Shown piece after piece: positions 44,452-53,529 of a stretch of 64,000 nt of DNA. Under the pieces are notes generated by a model, which saw only the letters and a program-made list of their open reading frames with translations, searched no databases and was not told where the DNA came from. The DNA lies in assembly GCA_023391285.1 (NCBI GenBank), contig JAEWBF010000026.1:29305-93304 (forward strand), given 5' to 3'. Every line of letters begins with the position of its first letter. Positions within the stretch are counted from its first letter, which is position 1. This DNA is from Verrucomicrobiota bacterium (GTDB lineage: Bacteria > Verrucomicrobiota > Verrucomicrobiia > Opitutales > Opitutaceae). The translations under genes were made by a program, and so were the position numbers.

Positions 44452-45431
44452 AGGTATCCATCATCATCACCACCCGCAATCGGGCGCAGTTTCTTCGCGA
44501 CTCCCTCGAAGCGCTCCGCCAAGTGTTCGTCCCTCGCGAGATCGAGACGGAGTTGCTGATTGTCGACAACGGGTCGACCGACGACACCACAAAAGTCGCG
44601 CGGTCCGTCTCCATCCCCGGCATCGGTATCCGCTATCTCTCCGAACCGCAACCAGGGCAAACTCGGGCCCGCAATCGCGGCATCCGGGCGGCCGCCGGCG
44701 AAGTGATCGCTTTTCTCGACGACGACGTTCGTCCCTGTCCCGGTTGGTTGGCGGAGATGGCGGAAACCGTCGCGCGTCACAGTCCCTGTGGCGTCGCCGG
44801 CGGAGTTACGCTCGCCCCCCACCTGCTGCGTTCATGGATGACACCGCTGCACCGCTCTTGGCTCGCCTCAACCGAGTGGCTCGACCAGCAGGACCCGCGG
44901 GGGATGGTCGGCGCCAACATGGCGTTCTCTCGCGACGTGCTGGCCCGCGTTCCCGGCTTTGATCTTGAACTTGGTCCCGGGGCGCTCGGTTTTGGCGACG
45001 AGCAATTGTTCGCCCTGCAACTTCTCGAAGCGGGGTTTCGCATCGTCCCCCGTTTCGGGGTCTGCGTCGAACATCACTTCGATCCCGGCCGGCTCATGCG
45101 AAATTCCTGGCTCGACGCGGCGCGCAAGCGCGGACGTGCCCTCGCCTACCGCGGCCATCACTGGGAACACTGGACGAGCCGTTGGGCTCGCGCCCGGTAT
45201 ATACTCGCCGCGGTCAGGCTCTCTCTCTTTCGTCGCACCCACTCCATGCCGGCCGATCAAGAGGGCTGCTCGGAGCACGAACTCAACCTCGAGTTCGAAA
45301 ACGCCCTGTATCGCGCGCACCTCCACGAGCGCCGACGTCCGCGCAACTACAGCTTTCACGGTCTCGTTAAACGCGTCCCCGTCACCCGGCCCATGCCGTG
45401 TCTCGATTACCAGCCTTCTCCCAGTCGATGA
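44448..45431 (+). CDS. GT2 family glycosyltransferase
   Basis: 327 residues starting with GTG in a GTGA overlap. VSIIITTRNRAQFLRDSLEAL, LLIVDNGSTDD, GQTRARNRGIRAA and the metal motif AFLDDDVRPCP are classical GT2 motifs, followed by VGANMAFSRDVL and FGDEQLFALQLLEAG. Sequence style is close to the two modules of the double enzyme at 50117. Its stop overlaps the following ATG. Confidence 0.92.
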   Translation: MKVSIIITTRNRAQFLRDSLEALRQVFVPREIETELLIVDNGSTDDTTKVARSVSIPGIGIRYLSEPQPGQTRARNRGIRAAAGEVIAFLDDDVRPCPGWLAEMAETVARHSPCGVAGGVTLAPHLLRSWMTPLHRSWLASTEWLDQQDPRGMVGANMAFSRDVLARVPGFDLELGPGALGFGDEQLFALQLLEAGFRIVPRFGVCVEHHFDPGRLMRNSWLDAARKRGRALAYRGHHWEHWTSRWARARYILAAVRLSLFRRTHSMPADQEGCSEHELNLEFENALYRAHLHERRRPRNYSFHGLVKRVPVTRPMPCLDYQPSPSR

Positions 45432-46582
45432 GCTCCGAACTTACTTCGACGACGGCGGCAAACGTTCCGCTGCTAGCGGACACGGATCGCTCCAACGTCA
45501 AAGCCGCGTCCAATTCCGGCACGCTCGAGGTCCACTTCATCCCGCGCTGGCCGCAGAATCCGTATCAATCCGAACTGGCGCGCCATCTGGCCGACAACGG
45601 CGTCGTCGTTGCGGCAGAATCGAGCCTCAAACGAATTCTCGCCGCCACTCGCCGCGACCGCCGCACGCCTGCAATCGTTCACCTTCACGCCCTGCCCCCG
45701 TTCAGCTGGCATCCAGTCCGACTGCTGCGTCTCGTCGCCTTCGCGCTTCGCCTGTTTCAACTTCGTCGCGCCGGGACGCGCATCGTCTGGACCGTCCACA
45801 ACGCCTGCGACCACGAATCCGCCCACCCGCGCATCGATCGGCTGCTTTCGCGCTTTGCCTACCGCGCCGTCGATGCGGCGATCCTGCACTCTCCCGGCGC
45901 CCGTCGCCTCGCGGAGCAGCAATGGAATGTTCGCCGCACGCATGACATCTTCATCATTCACCACGGACATTTCATCGACTGCTATCCGCCCGCGGGAGAT
46001 CGGCACATCGCGCGTGCCCGCCTTGGCCTTCCCGCCCACGCGATGGTCTTCCTTTTTCTGGGGAATATCCGCCCCTACAAAGGCGTCCCTCAACTCGTCC
46101 GCAGTTTTAAATCCGTGGCGGCTCCGCATATGCGGTTGGTCGTCGCCGGCGACGTCCTTTCGCCGGAGTTGAAAGCCGATATCGAGCGCGAGATCGACGG
46201 AAGCCCGTTGATCGATTTCCGCCCGGGTTTCGTGCCGGACCGCCAAGTCGGCGACTACCTGGGCGCATGTGATGTCGTTGTATTTCCCTACACCAAAGCC
46301 CTCACCTCCGGCGCTCTCATTCTCGCCATGTCCTACGGCCGCGCCTGCATCGCACCGGCCATGGGCGCGCTGGCGGACACGCTGACGTCTCGCGGCGGTT
46401 TTCTCTACGATCCCTCGTCCCCCTCGGCTCTGCGCGATTCGCTCGTTGCGGCCATCTCATCGGCCGGTCGTCTCGACGCGATGGGCGAGCACAATCGGCG
46501 ATGCGCCCGGCAATGGGGCTGGGACTTGGCCGCACGTCAGACCGCTTCCGTCTATCGGGAGATCTCGAACCCACTCACCTGA
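45428..46582 (+). CDS. GT4-like glycosyltransferase (Alg1/GumI-like style)
   Basis: 384 residues. GT-B enzyme with VHLHALPPFSWHP and VWTVHNACDHE in the acceptor half, then FLFLGNIRPYKGVPQLV, FVPDRQVGDYLGACDVVVFPY and LTSGALILAMSYGRA in the donor half. This resembles the beta-mannosyl/glucosyl-transferase-like group acting on lipid-linked oligosaccharides; specificity uncertain. The first 35 residues are a non-conserved extension. Confidence 0.88.
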   Translation: MSSELTSTTAANVPLLADTDRSNVKAASNSGTLEVHFIPRWPQNPYQSELARHLADNGVVVAAESSLKRILAATRRDRRTPAIVHLHALPPFSWHPVRLLRLVAFALRLFQLRRAGTRIVWTVHNACDHESAHPRIDRLLSRFAYRAVDAAILHSPGARRLAEQQWNVRRTHDIFIIHHGHFIDCYPPAGDRHIARARLGLPAHAMVFLFLGNIRPYKGVPQLVRSFKSVAAPHMRLVVAGDVLSPELKADIEREIDGSPLIDFRPGFVPDRQVGDYLGACDVVVFPYTKALTSGALILAMSYGRACIAPAMGALADTLTSRGGFLYDPSSPSALRDSLVAAISSAGRLDAMGEHNRRCARQWGWDLAARQTASVYREISNPLT

Positions 46583-46649
46583 ACGTCCCGCCGTCCGCCG
46601 TGTCCAACCTGTCGGGCGGCGCATTTTCGGTCCACATCTCCAGCTTACT

Positions 46650-47846
46650 GTGTCCGGCTTAAAAGTTATCCCACCTTTCGTCGCGGTCTTCTTTCTGACG
46701 CTCCTCACGCGCACGAGCGCGGATGAGCTCGATTTCGTGCCCCCGCCCGCTCCCGCCCAGGCCGACGCTGGCGTTCCCATCGACCGCGCGTTGCGCCCTC
46801 TTGAGCAAGTCCTGCGTTCAGTGCACCCCGAGGTAGCCTACACGTTCGTGCGGGCCGAAGGTGTGCTCTCGGCGCCCGGGACCGAAGAGACCACAACCAT
46901 CCAGACGATCTCATTGTCCACGTTTGTGAATCTCGGGCAGTTCATCCTGGTCCGCTATCGTCCCACGTGGAGCTACTATTCGAGCGAAGCTTTCGACAAC
47001 AGTTTCTCTCACGAAGCCACGGCGCAGTTCGCGCGCTCGCTCGCGGAGTGGAACCTTCGCGCAATCTACCGTTTTTCCGACACCTCCGTGCCACTGGTGG
47101 AAACAGGCATGCAAACGTCGCAGCAGCTTCACGAAACCGCCTTTCAGGCCCAACGCCGGACCGGCGGTCGCTCCATGATTGAGTTGAGCGTGCGACAAAG
47201 CACGCGACGGGCGGAGGAATTTTCGAATTCCGAAAACTGGTCCACGCAGGACTGGTTTCACTATCAGGTGAGCGACACCGTCGGCGTCGCCGTCGGGATC
47301 GAGCTCGGATACGCCAACGTCAATGACGGCAACAACATGAGCTATCATCAGCTCAACGGCCGCATCCGCTGGCAGCCTGCGCAGAAACTCTCGCTCGACG
47401 CCCACGGCGGCCTTGAAACACGCAAGTTCATCGACTCCGACATCGACGACAGCCACACGCCCCTCTACGGCGCCGCACTCACCTACAATCTTTTCGATCA
47501 CACCACGCTCACCGTCGACGGCGACCAAACCGTCACCGCGTCCTATTTCCAGCGCCAAATTCATCGCACCAAAAGTTGGCAGGCCACCTTGTCGCAACGT
47601 TTATTCGGCCGCATTCACCTCGGCCTGAGCTATCGTCGTCGTGAATCGAGCTTCAGTCCGACGTCCACCGTTGTTCAGGCGGATCGTCGGGACGAGGGGC
47701 GGATCTGGCGCGTCCACCTCACCACGTCACTCTACAATCGCGGCGCGTTGACGGTATTTTTCCAGGACAGGCGCAACGTCTCGACCGACCCGCGCTTCGC
47801 GTTCGACGGACACCAGATCGGACTCCACTTCGACGTGGCGTATTGA
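46650..47846 (+). CDS. Putative outer-membrane beta-barrel protein of the polysaccharide cluster
   Basis: 398 residues beginning with GTG. A signal peptide (hydrophobic stretch, then TRTSADE, about residues 5-25) leads into alternating amphipathic beta strands across the whole protein (FILVRYRPTWSYYSS, WNLRAIYRFSD, VGVAVGIELGYAN, LTVDGDQTVTASY). It ends GLHFDVAY, an aromatic C-terminal strand of the kind used in outer-membrane insertion. No named family recognised. The position among glycosyltransferases suggests a porin for polysaccharide export or a surface anchor. Confidence 0.78.
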   Translation: MSGLKVIPPFVAVFFLTLLTRTSADELDFVPPPAPAQADAGVPIDRALRPLEQVLRSVHPEVAYTFVRAEGVLSAPGTEETTTIQTISLSTFVNLGQFILVRYRPTWSYYSSEAFDNSFSHEATAQFARSLAEWNLRAIYRFSDTSVPLVETGMQTSQQLHETAFQAQRRTGGRSMIELSVRQSTRRAEEFSNSENWSTQDWFHYQVSDTVGVAVGIELGYANVNDGNNMSYHQLNGRIRWQPAQKLSLDAHGGLETRKFIDSDIDDSHTPLYGAALTYNLFDHTTLTVDGDQTVTASYFQRQIHRTKSWQATLSQRLFGRIHLGLSYRRRESSFSPTSTVVQADRRDEGRIWRVHLTTSLYNRGALTVFFQDRRNVSTDPRFAFDGHQIGLHFDVAY

Positions 47847-47847
47847 A

Positions 47848-48969
47848 ATGCCCCATGCGCGTCCAGTCGTCTCGGTGGTCATCCCCGCCTACAACGCCGC
47901 CGCCCATCTCCCGGAGACGATCGACAGTGTTTTAAGCCAGACGCTGTCTTCGTTTGAAGCCATCGTCGTCGACGACGGCTCGACTGACGACACCGCCGCC
48001 ATCGCCGCCGCCGCGGCGCTACGTGATCGGCGCGTCCGCTTCGTGCGTCGCGCCAACGGCGGTGTGGGGACGGCTCGTAATACCGGCATTCAACTGGCTC
48101 GGGGCGAGTTCATCGCCCCGCTCGACGCCGACGACCTCTGGGCTCCGCGCAAACTGGAGAAACAAGTTGCCCGCCTGGAGCACGCCGGCACGAAAGCGGG
48201 TCTGGTTTACTGCTGGTCGCGCAATATCGATCGCGCCAGCCGTGTGATTTCCTGGGCCCATCCTTGCCGCATCGAAGGTCGCGTGTCGCCAGCCCTCCTC
48301 ATCGGCAACTTCCCTGGCAATGCGAGCGTGCCACTTTTCCGCGCGTCGGCTATGCAGTCCGTCGGTCTTTACTTGACCCGCGATGAGCAAAAGGGCGCGC
48401 AGGGATGCGAGGATTGGGATCTCAATCTACGCGTCGCGGAAAACTTCGAGCTACGCTGCGTCTCCGACTACCTCGTCAGCTATCGCCAGTCGCCCTGCGC
48501 TATGAGCATCAACGTGCGCGCGATGCTGCAGTCCTACGAAGCGACGATCCGTCGGGCTCTTTTGCGCAATCCGCAGCTTTCCCCCAAACTCCTTCTCTGG
48601 TCCCGCAGCCGCTTCTACGCCTATCTCGCCGGAAAGTGCTACACGTGGAGCGACTACGCCGGCGCACTCACCTACACCACTCGCACGCTTCGGCTCGATT
48701 CCCTGGCTTGGCTCAATAGTCGCTCCTATCGCATCGCTCTCTTCTCGATCGCGCACTTGCTCACCCGCGGCTCCTTCCGCCGCCATCGCTCTCCGCCGCC
48801 GAAAACGCGAGCCGCTGATCCGCTGTTTCACGCCACGCCTCCCGGTTCCCGCGCTTCGACCGGTAGCTTGTTCGCCCTGCTCGAGCGCCGTCGCGTGGCC
48901 GTCGCGCTGGGAGCTCAGGCCGCCCGTCGTCGCAACCCTTCCGGAAAAACTCGCCCGGTGTTTGGCTGA
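47848..48969 (+). CDS. GT2 family glycosyltransferase
   Basis: 373 residues. VSVVIPAYNAAAHLPETIDSVL, AIVVDDGSTDDT, GGVGTARNTGI and the metal motif PLDADDLWAPRK mark a typical GT2 enzyme; CEDWDLNLRVAE follows. The C-terminal 90 residues are basic and low complexity. The gene starts one base after the outer-membrane protein. A terminator overlaps its stop codon. Confidence 0.92.
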   Translation: MPHARPVVSVVIPAYNAAAHLPETIDSVLSQTLSSFEAIVVDDGSTDDTAAIAAAAALRDRRVRFVRRANGGVGTARNTGIQLARGEFIAPLDADDLWAPRKLEKQVARLEHAGTKAGLVYCWSRNIDRASRVISWAHPCRIEGRVSPALLIGNFPGNASVPLFRASAMQSVGLYLTRDEQKGAQGCEDWDLNLRVAENFELRCVSDYLVSYRQSPCAMSINVRAMLQSYEATIRRALLRNPQLSPKLLLWSRSRFYAYLAGKCYTWSDYAGALTYTTRTLRLDSLAWLNSRSYRIALFSIAHLLTRGSFRRHRSPPPKTRAADPLFHATPPGSRASTGSLFALLERRRVAVALGAQAARRRNPSGKTRPVFG

Positions 48970-48992
48970 GCCGCCGCCCTCGGCTCGGTTTT
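48966..48992 (+). terminator. Intrinsic terminator overlapping the stop codon
   Basis: CTGAGCCG (48966-48973) pairs with CGGCTCGG (48978-48985), with one G-U pair and a four-base loop, followed by seven T residues. The TGA stop is inside the stem. It lies inside the long operon, 15 bases before the next gene. Confidence 0.8.
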
Positions 48993-49007
48993 TTTCGGTC
49001 CCCTCCC

Positions 49008-50060
49008 ATGCGTCCCACTCGTCGCATCGAGTTTCTCGATCACGTCCGTGGCGTGGCCATTCTCGGAGTCATGTTGTTCCACGCCGTCGAGGCGAGTTTC
49101 GGACCCACTATTTGGCACGAAGGCCCGGTGTGGCTTCGTCCCACCTCGCTTGGCAGTCTGGGGGTCGCGATGTTTTTCGTCGTATCCGGATTTTGCATTC
49201 ACACGAGCCACGTCGGCTCCGGCGAAACCGGGTTCAGCCGTTTCTTTCTGCGCCGTTTCTTCCGGATCTATCCGCCGTATCTGTTCGCATTGGCGTTGTT
49301 CGCCGTCGGACGGGATTTCTCGATGCCTCAGCTCGCGAGCCACGCCGGACTGTTCCACAACTTTGACAGCCGCTGGTTCCAGGCGATCAACCCCTCGTTC
49401 TGGTCGATCGCTGTAGAGTGGCAGCTTTATTGCGTGTATCCGCTGTTCCATGTCGCCGCCCTCCGGTTCGGCTGGTCCCCCGTCCTTGCCGTGCTGGCGG
49501 TAATCGAAGTTTCGCTCGTGTTGCTTGACCGGATTTACGCGCTGCCCACCGCGCTCCGCCATAGCGTCTTCGGCTATGGCTGCTCATGGTCCGTCGGCGC
49601 AGCGCTGGCCGCCGCCTGGTTGCGTGGTTCACCTCTGCCCTTCCGTCACACCTCGCATCGCATCCTCTGGCCCGTCCTTACGGTCGTCCCTGTCTGCATC
49701 GCGCCGTCACTCGCTGTGTTCTCGTTCCTTTTCGGTGCTCTTTCGACTGCCAGCTGGATTTCCTGGGCACTCTCCCGCGAATCTTCGCCGACGTCCGGCC
49801 CGCAACTCGCCATCCTCCCACTTGTCGGCGCGTGCAGCTACAGCATCTACCTTCTCCACCAACCTTTGCTGCGAGCGCTGTCCTTGCCTCAATTTCCTCC
49901 GCTGCTGAATCTCGCCTGGCTGCTGCTGACCTGCGTGCCGGTCATGCTCATTGGCTACGCCGCTTACCGCTTCGTTGAACTACCGAGCATCGCCCTTGGA
50001 AAAGCCATCGCTCGCATTCTCCTTGCGCGGCGCGCCTTTCGAGCGGCGCCCGCTCCCTGA
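49008..50060 (+). CDS. Acyltransferase 3 family membrane protein (OafA/YrhL-like)
   Basis: 350 residues with about ten membrane helices. The start RRIEFLDHVRGVAILGVMLFH carries the R..R/H active-site pattern of the family, and RFFLRRFFRIYPPYL is the second conserved region. Such proteins transfer acetyl or other acyl groups to surface sugars on the outer side of the inner membrane. It is smaller than OafA (no C-terminal SGNH domain). Confidence 0.92.
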   Translation: MRPTRRIEFLDHVRGVAILGVMLFHAVEASFGPTIWHEGPVWLRPTSLGSLGVAMFFVVSGFCIHTSHVGSGETGFSRFFLRRFFRIYPPYLFALALFAVGRDFSMPQLASHAGLFHNFDSRWFQAINPSFWSIAVEWQLYCVYPLFHVAALRFGWSPVLAVLAVIEVSLVLLDRIYALPTALRHSVFGYGCSWSVGAALAAAWLRGSPLPFRHTSHRILWPVLTVVPVCIAPSLAVFSFLFGALSTASWISWALSRESSPTSGPQLAILPLVGACSYSIYLLHQPLLRALSLPQFPPLLNLAWLLLTCVPVMLIGYAAYRFVELPSIALGKAIARILLARRAFRAAPAP

Positions 50061-50116
50061 CTTCAGCGCATCGCCGCCGTCGCGGTGCTCACCCGCCCCT
50101 TCACGCGCGAACCCCC

Positions 50117-52732
50117 ATGACTGTTCCGCTTACCCCGCTTTCGATCGATTTCGCCGGGAATCCTCCGCCCGAGATCCCGCTGAATCCGCCCCATCGCCGC
50201 GCCCGTGTGCTCGTGCGCTGGTCCGGAGTCCCGCTCGGCATCGTGGAGGTTTCCGCCCGCGGCGGAGCCGTTCGCGTGAGCGACGTCTTCACTGCGCTCA
50301 TTCGCGTGCACCCCCACGCTCTGCCGCGCGAAGCCGTTCGCCGCGCGCTGCTCACCACCGGTATCCGGGAGTGTGTTACACCCGCTCTGGAATCGCCCGC
50401 TCGCCCTGCGCTGACGGCCAACATGCCAACGGTGTCGGTCATCGTCTGCACCCGGGATCGCCCCGACGATCTCGCGCGCTGCCTGTTCTCTCTCGCCACC
50501 CTGAATCCGGCGCCGCTGGAGATCCTCATCGTCGACAACGCGCCCTCGACCGACGCCACCGAACGCCTCGTCCGGGACCGCTTTTCTTTTGCCCGGTATG
50601 TTCGCGAACCCACTCCCGGACTCGACCACGCCCGCAACCGCGGCATCGCCGAATCGACCGGCGACATTGTCGCTTTCACCGACGATGACGTCGTCGTCGA
50701 TTCCGATTGGGTCGGTGCGCTGGCACACACGTTTGCCGGCGATCGAAACATCGCCCTCGTCACCGGACTCGCCGAACCCCTCGAACAGGAGACCGACGCC
50801 CAAATTTATTTCGAAAACTACGGCGGCTTCGGACGCGGTTGCCATCGAGTGTATCTGCAATGGTGGCCCGATCGTCCGCTTCCCTGGACACTCGTCGGAG
50901 CGGGCCAACTCGGCGCCGGTGCAAATATGGCCATTCGCCGCGATGTGCTCGCGCGCGTCGGCTCGTTCGACCCCGCGCTCGATGTCGGCACTCCTTCACT
51001 CGGCGGCGGCGATCACGACATGTTCTTCCGTGTCCTCCGCGCCGGCGGTGTCTGCGTTTACGAACCTGCCGCCGTCGTTCGTCATCGCCATCGCCGCACC
51101 ACTGCCGAACTCCAGCGCTTGCTCTATTCCTATGGCCACGCGACCCGCTGTCTCTTCGACCGCGAAGCCCTCAACTTCCCCACCGATCGAGCAGCCATCA
51201 ATCGGCTGCGCCGCTGGTGGTGGCGCGAATGGGCCTGGGAACGCCTGAAGCGTTCCTGGTTTCGCCCGCCCCTTGTGCCCGCGCGCTTTGTCTGGGCCGA
51301 GATCAAAGGCTATCTCGATGCCGCTGGTGCTTACCGCAAGGGCCGCACCCGCATCGTTCCCGACGAAAAACAACGCCCCGATCCGCCGTATATTTCCGCT
51401 CCGGTCGCCGAGGGTCCCGCTCGTTCCGACCGCCGCCTGATTTCGATCGACGTTGCCACGCCCCTCACCGACCTCGAAGAAGCCGTCACCGTCGCCTCTG
51501 TCGATCTGCTCGTGACGCATCTCGGCCGTCCGCTCGGCTCCGTCCGCATCCCGTCCTTCGGTCAAGCTCTCTCCGCGCAACGTCTCGCGGACGAAATTGC
51601 GCACCTGCTGTGGTATCAGCTGCTCGACGTTCATCACCCCGACAGTTCCGCCGCTTACTTCCGCTTCCTTGACCGCGCCCGCGAAACCTTCGCGCCGGCG
51701 TCCATCGAGCAGCCGCTGCCCGAGTCACGCACCGCGACGATCATCGTCACCACCTGCAACCGACCGGAACAGCTACGTCGCTGCCTCGCTTCGTTGCGCA
51801 CCTTGCGCACTGCGCGCTCACTTCAACTCGTCGTCGTCGACAACCGCCCCCACCTCAACGCCGCCGCGCCCGTCGTTCGCGAATTTCCTGAAGTGGAACT
51901 CGTCCTCGAACCACAGCCCGGTTCCTCCGCCGCGCGCAACGCCGGCATCGCCGCCGCGCGCGGCGAAGTGATCGCCATGGTCGATGACGACATGCATGTC
52001 TCGCCCGACTGGCTCGAACGCCTCCTCGCGCCGTTTGCACGGGATGACGTGATGGTGGTGACCGGCAACACCCTGCCCGCCCGTCTCGAAACCAAGGCCG
52101 AGCGCCTGCTCGAAGCTTACGGCGGCTTCGGACGCGGTTTCCTTCCCTACGATTTCGACCGCGCTTGGTTTCACCGTCCGCGTCATCGCGCCGTCGCGAC
52201 TTGGAAGATTGGCGGATCCGGCAACGCCGCTTTTCGCCGCAAGGTGTTCAGCGAGATTGCGCAATTCGACCTCACCCTCGGAGCCGGCGTGCCCACCGGC
52301 GTGGGCGAGGATACCAAGCTCTTCTACGACGTCCTGCACGCGGGATATACCATTGCCTACGAACCTTCCGCGATCGCCTGGCATCACCACCGGATCGAGA
52401 TGAGCGAACTTCGCCGCCAGCTCTTCGCTTATAGCAAGGGCCACGTTGCATATCACCTTCGCACGTTCTTGGACTACCGGGATGGCCGCGCGCTCGTCCG
52501 GATCTTCGCCGAGCTTCCTCTCGCGTTCTTCCATCGCGCCGTAGATCGCATCTGCCGCCGCACGGAGTATCCGCTGCGCCTTCTCTGTCTCGAAGTGATC
52601 GGCACCCTCCTGGGTCCCTGGTCGCTCTGGCGCTCCAAGCGCCTCGCATCCCGGCATCGCTGCACGAGTTCGCAGGCTGCTCCCTCAACTCCCGTGGGCG
52701 ACATCCGACCCGCTCTCGAAATTCATCCATGA
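50117..52732 (+). CDS. Double GT2 glycosyltransferase with repeated accessory module
   Basis: 871 residues holding two complete GT2 domains. The first (about 103-330) has VSVIVCTRDRPDDL, DNAPSTDAT and FTDDDVVVD; the second (about 535-790) has IIVTTCNRPEQL, VVDNRP and MVDDDMHVS. Each is preceded by a small module of similar pattern: VRWSGVPLGIVEV near residue 35 and VTHLGRPLGSVRIP near residue 467. The two catalytic halves are related but diverged, suggesting an internal duplication. It could add two successive sugars. The stop overlaps the following permease ATG. Confidence 0.9.
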   Translation: MTVPLTPLSIDFAGNPPPEIPLNPPHRRARVLVRWSGVPLGIVEVSARGGAVRVSDVFTALIRVHPHALPREAVRRALLTTGIRECVTPALESPARPALTANMPTVSVIVCTRDRPDDLARCLFSLATLNPAPLEILIVDNAPSTDATERLVRDRFSFARYVREPTPGLDHARNRGIAESTGDIVAFTDDDVVVDSDWVGALAHTFAGDRNIALVTGLAEPLEQETDAQIYFENYGGFGRGCHRVYLQWWPDRPLPWTLVGAGQLGAGANMAIRRDVLARVGSFDPALDVGTPSLGGGDHDMFFRVLRAGGVCVYEPAAVVRHRHRRTTAELQRLLYSYGHATRCLFDREALNFPTDRAAINRLRRWWWREWAWERLKRSWFRPPLVPARFVWAEIKGYLDAAGAYRKGRTRIVPDEKQRPDPPYISAPVAEGPARSDRRLISIDVATPLTDLEEAVTVASVDLLVTHLGRPLGSVRIPSFGQALSAQRLADEIAHLLWYQLLDVHHPDSSAAYFRFLDRARETFAPASIEQPLPESRTATIIVTTCNRPEQLRRCLASLRTLRTARSLQLVVVDNRPHLNAAAPVVREFPEVELVLEPQPGSSAARNAGIAAARGEVIAMVDDDMHVSPDWLERLLAPFARDDVMVVTGNTLPARLETKAERLLEAYGGFGRGFLPYDFDRAWFHRPRHRAVATWKIGGSGNAAFRRKVFSEIAQFDLTLGAGVPTGVGEDTKLFYDVLHAGYTIAYEPSAIAWHHHRIEMSELRRQLFAYSKGHVAYHLRTFLDYRDGRALVRIFAELPLAFFHRAVDRICRRTEYPLRLLCLEVIGTLLGPWSLWRSKRLASRHRCTSSQAAPSTPVGDIRPALEIHP

Positions 52733-53529
52733 GTTCTCTCAGCGCTACCTTGCCGCTCGAGCGCCGGCGTTCGCTCGAACATGGGTTCGATGTGATCGCC
52801 GTGCTGGTGAGCCGGGATTTGAAGCTGCTCTACAAGCGTTCCGCGCTCGGCTTCGGTTGGGCGCTGCTTCACCCATTGGTCCAAGTCTGTGTCTTCGTGC
52901 TGATCTTTCGCGGTGTGCTCGGCGACACCGTGGAAAACTACGCCTCGCATGTCTTCATCGGCGTGCTCGTCTGGAGTTGGTTTCAAACCTCTCTCGCCCA
53001 AAGCACCTCTCTGATCACCAGCAGTCGAGCACTCCTCCGGCAGCCGCATTTCCCTCTTTCGCTGCTCCCTCTCGTCGCCGTCGCGGTGCGCCTTTTTCAT
53101 TTCTCCCTCGCCCTTCCCATCCTCGTCGCACTGCTCTGGATACAAGGCATTCGTCCGACCTCAGCCTGGCTGGCCCTTCCGCTGCTTATCGCCATCCAGT
53201 TCACGCTCATCACCGCCTTCGCCCTCCCTCTCGCCGCGCTCAATGTTCGCGTGCGCGACACCCAGCATTTCATTGGCGTCGCGCTTCAGCTCACGATGTA
53301 TCTGACGCCGGTTTTCTACAGCATCGACGCCCTTCCGCCCGGGTTGGTCCGCTGGCTTGAACTCAACCCGGTCGTTCCGCTGCTCGAGGGTTGGCGCGCC
53401 ATTCTACTTCGAGGCGCCTGGCCCGACCCCACTCGACTTGGCATTCTCGCCTGCGTTTCCGCTCTAGCGCTCGTGCTTGGACACAGGATCTTCATGCACC
53501 AAAGCCGCCGCTTTGTGGAGGAACTGTGA
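52729..53529 (+). CDS. wzm: ABC-2 type polysaccharide exporter permease, second copy (Wzm/TagG-like)
   Basis: 266 residues, six membrane helices. N-terminal VSRDLKLLYKRSALGFGWALLHP and the C-terminal LELNPVVPLLEGWRAIL are family features. It is clearly diverged from the permease at 23429, so the two pairs are not a recent duplication. It pairs with the ATPase starting in its stop codon. Confidence 0.92.
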   Translation: MSSLSATLPLERRRSLEHGFDVIAVLVSRDLKLLYKRSALGFGWALLHPLVQVCVFVLIFRGVLGDTVENYASHVFIGVLVWSWFQTSLAQSTSLITSSRALLRQPHFPLSLLPLVAVAVRLFHFSLALPILVALLWIQGIRPTSAWLALPLLIAIQFTLITAFALPLAALNVRVRDTQHFIGVALQLTMYLTPVFYSIDALPPGLVRWLELNPVVPLLEGWRAILLRGAWPDPTRLGILACVSALALVLGHRIFMHQSRRFVEEL

